Positions 11,709 through 24,605 of a stretch of 64,000 nt of DNA are shown in pieces. The notes under the pieces were generated by a model, which was not told the origin of the DNA, made no database searches, and saw only the letters and a list, made by a program, of their open reading frames with translations. How positions within the stretch are numbered: position 1 is the first letter of the stretch; each line of letters begins with the position of its first letter. The DNA is from Symbiodinium natans (taxonomy: Eukaryota; Sar; Dinophyceae; Suessiales; Symbiodiniaceae), in NCBI GenBank assembly GCA_905221605.1, contig CAJNDS010002090.1:592664-656663 (forward strand), given 5' to 3'. The position numbers and the translations under genes are program-made.

Positions 11709-14700
11709 CTGTAAGGACCCACCCCCCAGTCACCCTGCAAAGAAGAAGCCGATTTTTGTCGGCACGGCTGCTCAGCCTAAACTCTACACAAGCACAAGTC
11801 CTGCAGCTATGCTAGGGCATGGACCAGCTTGAGGGTTTAGAGGGCTGTGGGCAAGAGTTTAGCCTCGCGATGTCTAGAATTGCAATAGCAGCGCCCCCAG
11901 AAGCGCAGCTCAAACTAATGACATCTTGCATCTTCAACATTGTTCCGGACAGGCCATCTCCCTTTGAGAACCAAGAACGCCTGCCTTGTCGGGATGCTGC
12001 GCGCTGTCCCTCCACCCTTGAACCAACGCTGGCACCGGGGCGGTTGATGACAGCGTTTTAAGGTGCTGGTGGTTGGAATACAACACATATGAATTCCTGC
12101 AACTTCATCTGCACACATTTCCTGTAAAGACTCGTCTTTGTCCTTGGAAAACCTTCACGAAGGGGAGGTTTCGTTCCATCAATATCATGTCATCGCCAAG
12201 TTCCTTATTAGACTAATTAACCGGGACTTAGGTGCAAAGCTTCTACTTCGTGCAGCGTGCTCTAATTCAGAATCTAAGGCGGCGGCCACTACAAGGATAT
12301 GATTACGCATGAATACCATGACCATGCAGTATTAGCAGGCTTAGGATGTGATCGCGCAAGAAAACCAATCTCAACTCACTGCTCAAGAACTCATGGTGAG
12401 CAAAGACATGACTCATAATGGCTTCTCGGGCGAATGACTCATTCTTTGATTGATCATATACAGTCCCTGTGCAGAAAATCAAACTTGAGGAGCAAACTAG
12501 CCTTTTCCGGTCTTCTAGCCTGTAATTACGCAGTGGTTCTAAGGAATGACATGCAATGAAGCTATAAGGGTGGGGCTCAAGATGTATGCAGTTTAGGACC
12601 TGGCTGCCCAAGTCATACGCTGATCTACATGAGTTCCGTATGTGCTACCTCTGCGAGCTTCGTTCAGGAACTGCAACTATTAGAGTCACCTAGAAGTGCT
12701 GTCTGGTGTAGAATTCGAGTTATGAGAGTTTAGGAAGGCTAAGGTTTGAACGTACATCCCCCACCCACTGCCCTGAGCCAACCGTGCAAGTGCCGGCCCA
12801 GAGCTTGCCCTGGTTGGTGAGGTGGCCGTGGCCTTGCCGGGATCAGAGGCCGCTCAGAGGCCCCCCATAATTGAGGGCATTGGAATGTTTGGTGCTTCCT
12901 GATAAAAACTTAGCTGCTTCGACTCGGCCACTTCTACAGTTTTACAAAGACATTCCGGCTTTTCACTCAGCCAGAGGCCATCCGAGTGCCTTAATTAGGC
13001 ACTTTGCTTGCCGTCCCCTCACCCCAACTTTCCGCTGAATCATTTAAGGGGCAGACGACTGTGGTCCAAGGGGGGCCGGGGAAGAACAGCCCCAAGATCT
13101 AGTTCCACATTTTTCGGCAACAGCTGGGTGCGTGCTTGGCGTCGAGATCTTGGCATTCGATTCTCTAGAATGTAGAACGTTGCCAGGCCTGCGCCCTTAA
13201 GGCCCTAAATCCCTACCCCATGACCCGCAGAGCTGGGGATCAGCCTTGGCCTTCGTCTCGATGCCTTGTGTCGCCTTCTGGGCAGGCACGTCACTGAACT
13301 TGGCCTCAGGTTTGTTTTGGATTGCGGGCCTCTTGTTGCAAAAAGGGTGCTGCCACCTGATACGGGTATGTGTCTCAAAGTGACATACGCATATAGATAT
13401 ATACATACATGTGTACAGATACGCGGTTTGCCCCCGACCCCCCTTAAAACCTAAATACCCCTACACCGTGAGGATTCAGCTTGGGCTCAGGGTAAAGTCT
13501 GCAATTTAAGCATTTGCCGGCATCCTTTACAAAGTCGAAACTGCTGACAAGACCTTCAATTTGTAGGGTCCTCAAACTTTCTATCTGATGCCACATAAGC
13601 TACATATGTGACCCAAAATTCGCGGGGTTTCGGAATAGACTGCAACTTCTCTTGGCTTTACGGAACTCAAGGTTTTTAGCTACCTTCAGTCAAACCTGTT
13701 GTTCCCACCCTCGGCGTGGAGCTGTTTTCTTGGTGGTCGGGCCGCAGAAAAATCTGCAGTGCCACAGAGTCTCCCCGGAGCGCCCCCATAAACTCAGAGA
13801 ATTCTTGGAGTGCCCGGCACCCCGATAACCGCACACTTCCCTGGCATGCCCAATCCCAAATAACCCCCAGAGAGACTTGATTGGATTTAAGGATGTTCGA
13901 GCACTGTTCGAGTGAGGTATGTTTTTTCTGCAGCGGAGAGGCAATGCCCGTGGAGGGCCGGACACCCAAGCGGCGGAGCTCCTTGCGGAGAGCGCATTTC
14001 AGAGCGCATATCGAGCGATGTGCAGGGCAAGTGGCTCTTTGGATCTCTGACTTTGGGGGCTTCTTGGGGATGTGGGTTCAGAGTTTGTGGTTTAGCGCTC
14101 GCAGCTGGATAGTCGCACATGGGACAAACTTGGCCTTGTGGTCTGTTGTGTTCTCTTACATGCCCTAAGCGACCACACGGGACTGACTCACATGCACCAG
14201 CATGCATCCACTGCACAAGCCACAGAAGACATTGACCCAGCAACTGTCAGCCAAAAAGCTGTGCTGCTCAAGGTGGCTTCTGCTTCCCTGTCTTCAAAGC
14301 CACAGCTAGCGTTGCTCCACCTATCACCTATCTTTTAAGCCCTCAAAGCCCAACAGCTATCTAGCGGCTCTGAGCGAGGATGCTCCACACCGACGGAGGC
14401 CTCTTCCAGCTCTTCTGCGGAGAGCACGCCGGACTGCACATGCCACAAATCTGTCTCCCTGTATCTCTCTTTAGTTCCTTGTTCCCGCTCGCCCTCGCGT
14501 TCGCTCGCCCTCGCGCTCGCTCTTCCTTTTCTTTCTTCCCTTTCTTTCTTTCGCGGGGATGCCTAACCACGGACGGGCTGGTAGTATGGACGTAATCTTC
14601 GATGCAGGAAACGCCCCCAAACCCACCTGTCAGGCATGGAAAATTAAACACCCAAAAAAACATATGGCAAAAAAACAGGTGTTTGTGGTTGAAAATCTGC

Positions 14701-14779
14701 GAAACACTGTAGCACCGATGTTTTCGGTGGTAGGGTTCAACACCTAAGTAAGTTATAAAACAAAATCAACAGGAGAACA
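11709..14779. other. No gene recognised; A+T-richer patch
   Basis: The part around 12.1-12.7 kb is visibly richer in A+T than its surroundings and carries a minus-strand open frame of about 100 codons (12611-12303) with no recognisable domain. A plus-strand frame at 14559-14747 ('VIFDAGNAPKPTCQAWKIKH') may belong with the broken reading frame that follows. Otherwise nothing I can support. Confidence 0.4.
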
Positions 14780-15535
14780 AGGAGGGGCACATGAGGAGGC
14801 CGACATCTTGAGGGCCATGGCGGCCAACAACATCACAGGTCGGAGCAGTTCTACTACGCTCTGCCAGCCAACACTGGCAGAAAGCGCACGTGGCTGCTCG
14901 TGAGTGAGGTGGCCTTCGTCTTCAACAAGCAAGAGGGCCGATCGAGGGCGCCAATCATCAGAGCCATGCGAAGCGCCAGGGAGTCCCTCTTGGAGAGTCA
15001 AGGGACTAGGTTGGTGGAGCTGTTGAGGTGTGCTGGGTACCGGGCGACCTAGGTGGCCCTTGAGGGCTGCGACACGGACATCGTGCGGGCTTGCAGCAAC
15101 GTGGGGAAGTCCCCCCCAAAAACCTTGCTCATCACGGTGCCTTCCAAGGTGTCGGCGAAGCAGGTCATGCAAAGGTGCCGTGAGCTTATGCTGTCACCGT
15201 GCCACATCCCCTCTCCCCATCTGTGCGGTGTCGTGAAGTCCCAACCGGGATTCTCCTGGGTGTGCTTTGCTTTTCGGCCTGTTGGCTATGACCGATGTCT
15301 ACCATTTGCTAAGGTGATATTCGAACACGCAACGAAGCAGAGAAATATGCCATCAAACACAAACTCAAAAAAGAAGGGGCTCTGGAAGCCAGCCGAAGCT
15401 GAGCAAAAGGAGGACTTCTCTGAAGGGTGAAACCCCCTGGACTCGCCCGCGACCCAACAGTCGACACAGGCAGCAGTGAAAGCCACTGGAGCAGCAAAGA
15501 CGGACTGGAACATACCAGAGTATCAGTAGAGAGTT
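14780..15535 (+). pseudogene. Broken plus-strand reading frame, unknown family
   Basis: From 14891 one frame reads protein-like sequence for more than 200 codons. It is interrupted by TAG at 15050-15052 and TGA at 15428-15430 and ends at TAG near 15533. It includes 'CDTDIVRACSNVGKSPPKTL' and a Lys-rich end. Before 14891 a different frame ('HEEADILRAMAANNITG') looks like its continuation, implying a frameshift. Orientation is opposite to every assembled gene here, and there are no obvious introns, which fits a decayed mobile-element or retrocopy frame. No domain recognised, and the stops could instead mark introns. Confidence 0.4.
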
Positions 15536-16078
15536 GAACTTGCCAGTGCCCTTGTCGCCAACCTCATCATCACACGAACTACCGCCACCCTCGAATGTTC
15601 GAGGTACCAGAAAGCAAACGGCCTGTCCCACTAGTGGCCACTCTTCTTCTGTGGTCGGGGCTCCCTGGCTGCTGCTGCCACGGGCTGTGGTCGCGGCGCA
15701 ACTGCCTGTTGTGAACCCTCCCTCGCCTGGCCATTGCACGGACCCCCCATAGGGCACTACAACATACCCCCGACGCACGACGGGGACGAAGGCTTGGTCC
15801 ATGTTGACGTTGCACTCTCGAACTAACTCTCGTGCCTTCTCGAGCGCCTGTCCTGCCTGACAAGCTTCTGTTTCAAACCTCAGGACGGCTTGAGCACTCG
15901 CGGCTTGAGTCACCAGAATGCCCTCGATCGCTTTCTCTCTGTCTTCTTCTTCTTCTTCTTCTTCTTCTTCTTCTTCTTCTTCTTCTTCTTCTTCTTCTTC
16001 TTCTTCTTCTTGTTCTTCTTCTTCTTCTTCGGGGCGTGAAGGGCGCAAGAACGCCCTCCGCGCATAATGCGCGCCCAA
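15534..16078 (-). CDS. Acidic ORF with poly-Glu tract, unknown function
   Basis: One continuous frame: 'MGAHYARRAFLRPSRP', then about 30 Glu with few interruptions from the GAA tract, then a helical region ('QAASAQAVLRFETEACQAG', 'ALEKARELVRECNVNMD') and a Gly/Ser/Thr-rich end. The part downstream of the Glu tract looks coding. The N-terminal part is the GC-rich dyad repeat and is probably not protein. It converges tail-to-tail with the broken plus-strand frame. It might be an exon or repeat-derived. Confidence 0.35.
15942..16030. repeat. (TTC/GAA)n microsatellite
   Basis: About 29 TTC units, nearly perfect, with one TTG interruption near the end. Confidence 0.97.
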
Positions 16079-16085
16079 TCCATAT
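16035..16085. repeat. GC-rich dyad element beside the GAA tract, copy 1
   Basis: Contains two nested inverted repeats (GGGCG..CGCCC and GCGC..GCGC, closing with GCGCCC). A diverged copy with the same stems lies at about 52275-52345, also next to a TTC-rich run. Sequence differs mainly in the loops. Confidence 0.55.
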
Positions 16086-16116
16086 CCAGTCGGTGTGAGA
16101 ATGTTGCCCCGGAGAG

Positions 16117-16156
<40 letters not shown>

Positions 16157-16310
16157 ATATTATTATTCTTCTCCTTCCTCTTCTTGTCCTCTTCTTCTTC
16201 TTATTATTGTTATTCTTCCTCTTCTTGTTATTCTTGGCCTTGTTCCTGCTGCTCTTGTTCTTGTTGGTTTTCTTCTTCCTCCCCTTCTTCTGCTTCTTCT
16301 TCTGCTGGGC
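16117..16310. repeat. CT, TA and TTC-rich compound microsatellite
   Basis: A CT run passes into TATATA and then a degraded TTC/TTG/TTA-rich stretch. It generates Leu/Ser-rich chance frames. Confidence 0.9.
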
Positions 16311-16433
16311 TTGGGGGCCAGGGAAGGGAACCCTGACACACGCGCACGAGCGCGCCGAGTCCCGTCCGGAAGTCGGCGTGAGACGAAAACAAAGGTGGGG
16401 AACACGCTGAATCACACGGCACAGGAAAAAACT

Positions 16434-16447
16434 CCCCCCCCCCCCCC
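16434..16447. repeat. Poly-C tract (14 C)
   Basis: Homopolymer in a gene-poor stretch between 16.3 and 17.2 kb, where I see no supported exon. Confidence 0.95.
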
Positions 16448-17228
16448 TTGCATAGTTGGGCTGCAGAAACCACGAAAACCTCGAGATACTACTGAGCAAA
16501 TGATTTGTTCCCCCTCTCGTGCTCTCTCCCCGCCCCTCCCTACCTCACTCCGGAAGGCTACCATGTGATTTCGAAGCCGTAACTATAACCGGCCGTATAC
16601 ACACTCCGCCGCCCTGCAACAGGAAGCGGACCCTGGAAGAGCCTTCATCAAGCATCGTCGCAGAGCATCGGCCTATGTCAAAGTGTAGGGTTTAGAGTTC
16701 TGTGCCTTGGGAGTTCAAACTGTGTGGAGGGAGGTCTAGGAGTTGCTTCGTTTCATACGAAACTGTGTGGCATAAGTATACCTCGACATCTGCCAAACCC
16801 TGGTAGTCCTAGCAAAAAGTCAACCCAATGCAATGTAGCAGATGTTCGCAGGCCCCATGGCGCAAAGGGGAGAGTGAACAGAGGGAAGGATGAGAAGGAA
16901 TGATGGAGGGGGAGCCAGGTCGGCCAGAAAGGTGGAGCTGACTTGTTGGAAATGAAACTGGCAGTCGTTGCAACGCAAAGTGTTTCTGATTCTGGGTTCT
17001 GCGGCCTTCGCTCCTGGACTTCATGCTCATCCGTTTCTCTCTGCGTTCGCCCGAACGCTTCGCCACACCCTTGGAATCAATCACCTTTCTCGCGTCCCCT
17101 CGTTTGCACAGATGGTAAGAGTTGGATGTTGAGCAGGGCTGTTGCCGTAGGTGCGGGGCCCTTCCTTGACCTGCTTTCAGGTCAAGCTTCAGGGCTCCGG
17201 AGTTTTGGAAGAGAGCGCTCAGGACCAA

Positions 17229-17252
17229 GCACACACACACACACACACACAC
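17229..17252. repeat. (CA)n tract
   Basis: About 12 CA units. A second shorter one lies at 17784-17801. Both fall in probable introns of the gene at 17.3-18.2 kb. Confidence 0.95.
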
Positions 17253-17345
17253 GTCTCCAAATGCTTCTGCCTCCACCGCTTAAGACAGAACGGTCTACAT
17301 CATGGCCATCATCAAACCTGGAGCTCTGCGGGTTGCGAACCCTGC

Positions 17346-18159
17346 CTCCGTGCGCAGGTTGTCGTGCTCAGCGCGCAGCGCCTGCTGGTTGTGTAGGGTT
17401 GGGCTTGGGCCTAAAAAGCAGTAAAGGCTTTACTGTCAGAAGGCAGCTTGCTTCTCACAAGTGACACTTGTCCAGTCATGGAAGAATGACACACGAAGAT
17501 ACGCAAAGAAGAGAGTGCGCTAGGGAGTGACTGCAGGGACGGGGCCCACACCACTGGATGGAATCATAGAATCATATAGTACAGGGTTTCACAGCATGCT
17601 TCAGCTTGTTTGACTTTCTTCCGAACAGGGAGGTGCCGCATTCCGGGAGCGCTTAACAACAGTGCTCAATGAGGACTGTCGTGATCTTGGGTGCTGCGGT
17701 GCTGCAAGCCATAATCCTGCAAAAACACAACTGGAAAGTGGAAATGCTTCAAGTCTCTCGTGGTCAACTGGCCAATGCACACGCGCACACACACACACAT
17801 AACCGGCCTTAAACTGGCCATCCACCACCTTGGCATTCGACAAGAGGTGGGCACAGGTCGCTTCGGTCTCCTGCGGTTGGCGCTTGAGGCTCGCGTCCCA
17901 AAGGATTTGGCATGCCTGCGGGCTGATATGGCACGTGACAAGTGAAATTTGCCTCACTCTGAAGGCTGGCGAGAAAATTTAGCCTCGAGGGTTTTGGGTT
18001 GGGGAGCAGCGCATCTAAAAGGCAGGAGGTATAGGGGAGCCAGCAGGGCCAGCAGTCAGACATGTCAGGCCATCTGGCTCAAGTGCCGCGGTCCTTCACC
18101 ATCTGAAAGAGCTTGCTGAAAGCCGCATTGCTGTTCCGACTGTGCGCGAAGGACATGGC
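17346..18159 (-). CDS. Unnamed protein with coiled-coil-like stretch, three exons seen (partial)
   Basis: Three exon candidates, each with an AG|G acceptor and a GC donor: 18159-18090 ('AMSFAHSRNSNAAFSKLFQM'), 17915-17808 (36 codons, including 'CAHLLSNAKVVDGQFK') and 17381-17346 ('ALRAEHDNLRTE'). The second and third join in phase 0 to give a heptad-like helix. The first ends in phase 1 and needs a further, unseen exon. I do not recognise the family. Both ends of the gene are unknown. The plus-strand frame at 16943-17464 is most likely chance. Confidence 0.5.
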
Positions 18160-20003
18160 CTTGCCCGGAACAATCGTAGCACGCCGTCAAACAAAGGGTG
18201 TTGCAATTGCAAGTTCATGCTGTGGATGCCTCGCTTCTCTTAAACCTCGGGCACAAAGTAATACGTCTGCTACTGGCTACAGCAGCCGCCAAGAATAAAG
18301 TGCACGACCCATCGGAAGCTGCCGTGCAGCGTCGCCATTTAGCAGACTGTAGCTAAAACACAATAGGCACGGCAGTGCCCAAGCAATGTGCGGGGCGCCG
18401 ACCGCTTTCTTATGGCTTTGACAATCCAAAACAGGTTTCACAGGAAGGGATGTCTACAACAAAAAAGTGCGCCGGGACACATGTTGCAAAAAAATAAGTC
18501 AGGCACCGCGTGCTACGCCTTCCAGAACAGTCACTCTCAAAAGAAGCGCAATGTAGACGTTCGGTGCAACCTGCGAGCCAAACTCCCGATTTGTCAGCAC
18601 AGCCTCCTCCGGATCGGACGTGGAATCGAGGGCCGGAATCGGGCACCCCCTTGACGCAGCAGACTCCCTAGTCTGAGTTTCGACTGTCGCTTAGGTGTCG
18701 CTACCTCTAGGCCCAGGTGCCTTTTGACTAACAAACAAAAACATGGAGCAAGACAAGAGTCCACATGCTGTGCCGGTCAGTGAAGCAGGGCCAAAAAAAA
18801 CAAACTCCCAACAACTACAAAGACTGGCTCTTATAGGGTTACTGCCTTCTCTGAGCTTAGTTGTATGAACCGCAAAGCAGCGGGCGACCGCATGAGTTTG
18901 TTCGCAGAACCCCCATGTGCGCGCATCAGAACTGCGATAAAATGTGGAGGTGACTACAGTAAGTGCTGCTTTCTTCTCCTGCCCTGGCTCTCTACTCTCA
19001 CATGCTTCTGGGTCATGTGGCAAAATGCGACAAGCCCCTACTCGAAGCCCTGGCCCCGTTAAGCGCACTACGAGTGCTTGATGCAGCCAGTGCCCTGAAA
19101 TTCCAGCAACATGCAGCAAACCGTCCCAAGTAACGACTTTTTCTAGCCAAAAACCACCCCATGTGAAATTCTTATTTCCCTGGAGTCTGACCCCCAACTG
19201 AATCTTCAGCAAAGCGCTGCTGTTAATCATGCGCCAGTCTGCAGGCTACGTCTGTGCTTTTTCGGCACTCAGTCCGATCCGCGGCGTCAGCCGCACGACA
19301 GTGCAAAGGCCTTGGCTGCATAGAGCTTATGCATTGCTGCCTTCAGCCAGCATCATCCAGCTTCGGGGGCGGAGGATCACAAGCCTAAATGAAAAAGAAT
19401 CACATGCAAATTGATGGTAAAGGGATCCGATGCAATCTTAATGTGTTTGGCCACATCGTGCCGATCCGAAAAACTGAAGGATCAAAAACAAATCGCAGGA
19501 AAATATCGGACATCAAAAGAAGCCAATGCTGTGAACTGCAGCATTTTTGATGGTTCACAAGCTCCAGATGTTGTCAAATTTAGCGAATCAGCGGCTCCAA
19601 GTGCTGCAGCTGCCAGCTGTTCATAGGCTCCAAATCTGAAAGGGTTCACGCGGTTTGAGGGAATGTGTACCCTTAGCGCCTAAATGCTTTGAAGCAAGGC
19701 GGGTTTAGGGCCAGAACTGCCCGCCCCCCCACCCCCCTCTAGCACAATGCTCATCGATTGGGACGGAACCCTGTGGTTTTGGGGCTGCGCGACGTTCTTG
19801 AAAGCTTTGCACGGCTTGGTGGAGGGGGGGGGGGTTGGAGGGTAAGGGGCTGTTTCCTCCGCCGTATGGATGCAAATGTGCTTGGTGGGTTTTCACTGCG
19901 AGCTGGCGAAGCAAGCAGGTAGGGTAGGGTCCTTCTTCCTCAACACAAACCATTGTTCTGACCGGAGGCTTTCGCCTATGGACGTGAGAGGGACACAGCC
20001 TCC

Positions 20004-20134
20004 TCCCCCCATTTGCAAAAACAATGCTCGCATGACGATTCTTGAGAGGTTCACGGGGGGATGGAAGCAACTTCTCTTGATGGCATGATGTTCCTAAACG
20101 CAAGCTTGCGTGGTTTTAAAAGGCAGGGGGGTGG
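20004..20134 (+). repeat. Degenerate ~130-bp repeat, isolated copy
   Basis: Begins CCCCCCATTTGCAAAAACAA, continues with TGCTCGCATGACGA, and later has GGCATGATG and GCAAGCTTGC before a G-run. The same order of motifs occurs in four tandem copies at 62951-63460 in the same orientation, so the two loci share a repeat family. Confidence 0.75.
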
Positions 20135-20392
20135 AAGGGGGCGTGGCTTAACCAAAGAAAAACATTTTTTACCACCAGGGCTCTCGCAACCAGCCGACTT
20201 TTTTTGGTCCTGTATGTAACACTGACAAAACCTCGATCCCTGCCAACCAGTCCATGAATCAAAAAGTCCAGAGGAAAGCTAGGTACAAAGATAGAGAAGA
20301 GAAGCACCAGGATTTCACAGACAATAGTCAATAAACAGGAAATGTGAACATTGACGGCCAAGGAACAAGCATCCAAGAAAATGTCCACTCTT

Positions 20393-20428
20393 TTTTTGAT
20401 TTTTTTTTTTTTGGGGGGGGGGGGGGGG
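20393..20428. repeat. Poly-T / poly-G junction
   Basis: T-rich run (about 20 nt with one interruption) abutting 16 G. On the minus strand this reads poly-C then poly-A. Confidence 0.95.
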
Positions 20429-23400
20429 TTTGCTCAGTATAAGAATCAGGCCCTCCAGCAATCACCGTGAGCCTGATAACGTTCAATGGCGCTTACTAAG
20501 ACCCCCGGTGGGATCCCCACAGCTGGCGCCTGCTTCGTGAAAACCCGAGGTGGTACTCATTGCCAGCTCCAGCCCTTGATGCCTCAAGCTGTTCTGCCCG
20601 TCAGGCCAGTCTGTCGATTCTCCACTGCACTCCCACTTGAATCTTGAAAGAAAGGACGACAAACAGAGAACAGAACAGATTGAGACTGTACTACCAGTAG
20701 TAACTGAATAGACTGGAAGATTTTGACTTGGCGTCGAGGGACTGGGACAAAATCTAGTGCAGGTAGTGCAGGCCCTCAAGGGGTGTGCGCAACCTGATTG
20801 ACATGCTTCGGCATGCAGCTGCGCATCGGGTGGGAGGTGGGGAAACGGGAGGCATTGAAGGCGTTCGTTTTTTCACCCTTACTTCTTTCCAAAAGAGTCG
20901 ACTCTCTGAGCACGAGTTGTGCATGTAGGCTGGAAAGTGACTTGGTGTTCTACTAGCAACTGCGGGCTAGGCTCTGGGCAGCAGGTTTTGTTGAGAGAAT
21001 ACCACACGGACATTCCAAGCAGAGTACACGCAACCAGAGCAAGCCGAGTGTTCCTGACCTGTCACACCATCACATGCATCTGTTATGAGGGTATGCTGCT
21101 TTTATCCTGACTTAAGTTCTCATGATCCTGATTTGATGGTTTTGTTACTTGTTGTCCTCCAGGGTTTATAAAGAGGTTTCGAATCAAGGATCTTATGATA
21201 CAGGCCTCAGGAGCAAGAAGCTCGAGGGCTCGGGTCCGTTTTCAGAGGTGACAGGTGTGTAAAACGCACATCACTACATTGAAGCCACGTAACCTTTGAA
21301 GCCTTTTTAGGACCTGAGTTGCTCTTCTCCCTGAAGACTTCGGAACCTGCCGCTGCATTTTCCTTGAGCAGTGCAAACTCGAATCGTGCTAGACTTGTCA
21401 CGACTCGTCGGGAGGCGATGGCAAAAATCCACTCGAGAAAGGCCCTGCTCCGCATGGGCATCGAATTGCGGGCAAGCAGAACCACTGATCTTCAAACTGG
21501 CAAGGAGCACCACACCACCACACCAATGTATCATGTCATGCCCCAAATCAAGCAGCGCGTACACTTCTTAGACGCCCCTCCAGGCTACATTGCACTCCGG
21601 AGCCATAAACCCATAATGCAATCATAACTTCGAGACACTCAGCCAACCCTGGAGTCCAAGGGACTCTAATTTTACGCTGCTTTCTGTGGCAGCTTGCCAA
21701 GTGACCTGGCAGCTGTGGTAGAGACGCTATGATTTGCCAAAGCTAAACTTCGTCATTTAATACTTTCCTCAGCCTCATCTCCCCGCCTACGCTGAAGTAT
21801 CAGAGGCCCTCCTCGTGTAGTCCTTGTCTACTTCAGGCTCCCGGGAGGAGCGCCTGGCATTCTCCCGGGCCCCGGATGCACCATGTTCGAACATTGACTC
21901 AACGAGTGGCCCCTTTGGGCGTTTATTCCTGGGCGCAGAAGCAGAGGTTCAGGAGCCACATGCATCGCTGCAGCAGTCAAAGCTTAAACAACAATCTCTT
22001 TACTCTGATTCAACTGTGCAGTACCAGTACATCGTATGGCTTTCGGCTCCAACAAGAGAGGTAACCAGTCCTCAGGAATGGTGCACTTCTCAGGTCGAGT
22101 GCTGATGCTTCTTGAGGAAGAAAGAAGGTCTTGGAGCTTGCTGGCATCCTGGTGTCATCATTCTTTTTGGCATTATCACGGCACGCTTCTTTGGGGCTGA
22201 TCCATCCCGCTGTTCTTGCTCCCAGAATTCGCTGAGTTCGTCTGGCCTGGTCAGGGCTGTGTGACCGCTATGCCATCTCACAATACACAAAATGCCTGAG
22301 ACTTGGACCCTGCTCTGCAAGATTCGAGAACCTTGCTGTAGAGCACATGGCCCCTGTGCCCCGACTCCTGGATCACACTGCACCCTAACCGTCAAGGGCA
22401 AAAGGCATGTTGGAAGGCTCCGAAGAGACCCCTAAGCTTCCCAAAAACTCCCAAAGTTTTTGAACTTCCCTCCTTACTTTTCCTTTGTGAGATGGACCCT
22501 GTCTTCCGCTGGAAGGGCATGCCTTTCCCTTTAGGAAGAGCAGCCTCGGGCTGGTGATGCTGTGCATTGCCGTGCTTTCAGGATCTCCCTGCTCCAGATC
22601 TTGACGAAAGCTGGTTCGAAATCGGAAAGCTGATGACGGCAAGGTCCTACTAATCTCGAATCGACGGAGGAAATGTTCTAGGGAAGTATGGCAATGTGGA
22701 GTTCACGGGCACGTTTCTGCACAGACATCCCAGCATTGAAAGAAGCTTCATTCAGGCCATTTGATGTCGCAAGAGCGAAGATGCTCTGTTTCGCGCCTGA
22801 GCCAATCTGGGAATCTAGGCGTGGCCCCATCTGCACGCCTGACTTGTTTGCTCATGGTATGACTCTTGAAGGGGATTTCTAAATGACCGTAACATGTTGC
22901 ATAGGATGTCATGGTCTTGATGTTGATGCTTGACCTTTGTGGAGGCACTTCTGGATCAGCGAACGACTGGGCTGCAGCGGTTCTGCAAACATATGTCTAA
23001 ACAGTCACGAATCGAAGGCCTTAGGGCGCGCGGTTCAGGTTCTGGCCCAGGCTTCCTTTGAAACTTGCAGGGCTTGTTACCCCTGGAAAAAGGCAGAGTG
23101 AAGACTGGCCGCTATGCAGTCTCCCTCCACAACCAACCATGGAAAGTACCAAGCCTAGTACTGGCTAGAACTATGTAAAACCTTCCCAACTTCCGATCCT
23201 TGTAAACATTGTAGCTTGTAACTTGTAAGCAAGTCATGAGGCCAGCCGACTCATATTCCAACGACCGGGACTGCACGTTTCGATGCTCGCGCTGAGGCGA
23301 CGTGCTGCGCCACGGCATTCAAGTCTAGCTTGTGCACAGCTGCAAAATCAGGTCGATTCGTTATGGCAGCGACCACCTGGGGAAGCAAAGTGGGATCCTG

Positions 23401-24605
23401 TGGAGCTTGGGGATGTTGATACAGAAGCTATGCAGCACGCAGCGAACCTGCACACAAAAATCAAAACTCGTGCTGTTAAAGCTGTCCTGATCTTCCCCCC
23501 CCCCCACCCCAATCTCAATTAGTTGTCTTTGCTGAGGGAATGGGAATGGGGGGAGAAGGGTGCCCTCAGAGATCCTATGACTTCCCAGATGTTTGGCTTT
23601 GATCGGTTCTCAAAAACAGCTTTCGTTGCGAGTCTGCAATCGTGCCGGCTCCCTATAGCAGGGAGAGTTTGCATGCCGGGCCGCGTCGGAGCGTTCTCGC
23701 ACCAAGGCATGGTGCCACGCAGATAGGCCCATGCCATCTGTCTCCTTGCAAGAGTATTGAAAGGGCTTGGGGATACCACCTATACCGGCAACTGATGTAA
23801 ACAACCCTGGCCCTTGCTCATCCTAGATACTGGGTTTCTGTCTTTGTCCCGTCTTGGTGGGATGATGAATCCTAATGAAGCGTGTTCCTACAAGCCACGA
23901 AGCAACAAGCTGTCGGAACTCACGATGGTCACCCAGCACCTTCTAGTGAGCACACTACCCACACCCACCACCTGGCAAGTTCCTGAGCAGATGAGACCTC
24001 ACGTTGCTCTTGAATCACCGATGTTTGCCGGCAACTTCGAGGCAAGTGTCTTCAGAAGCTTCTGTGAAGTTCAGGACTCAAAGCTCCATCAACTGCAAAA
24101 AAACATATGCCAAAGTGACACTTTTCGAACTTCAATAAAATTACGACTCACCGCCTCCCGCTCGGTCGTAAAGCATCTGCTCCCCAAACCGTGCTTGCAC
24201 CACAATGGAGTCCATGTCGGAAGGTTCACGCTTAGGGCGCGAGAGCACAGGGCCTTGTAATCGATGACCCTCTAGGCAACGGATGACAGTCCACATCGTG
24301 CAGCCGCCAAGGTCCCATGCGCTTTTTGAGGCTTGCAAGGGCTTGCATCGCTCCTTCGCAGCACACAGTTTCCTGCTTTTTGGCCTCTTGGATGGGTGGG
24401 CCACATGCCTCCGTTCTAACGGGAATCTGGGCTGCCTTTCGCGGTGTTGCACGTGGCGCTCCTCATGAAGTGCAGAACTGTCGTCGCTTTTGGCCCTGAA
24501 GTGCTCTTGAAGTAGTCTCGGCGAGCGCCGGCAGAATATCAACCTGGCTTGCCGGTTTGCGTGCAAGAACCTCAACTTGCGGGACTGAACCTGAAATCCT
24601 TCTGC

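Larger units (their letters stand above)
18160..24605. other. Long stretch without a supported gene
   Basis: About 6.4 kb. It holds a degenerate repeat copy near 20.0 kb, a poly-T/poly-G junction at 20.4 kb and several chance frames. Minus-strand frames at 20388-20116 (hydrophobic) and 21485-21290 (charged, 'FLEWIFAIASRRVV') are the most protein-like, but neither shows a domain or a clear exon pattern. Confidence 0.4.

Noticed and set aside
18063..18083. GGCCATCTGGCTCAAG resembling the spliced leader
   Set aside because: Needs a gap and two substitutions, no processed gene follows on the plus strand, and it abuts a minus-strand exon candidate.
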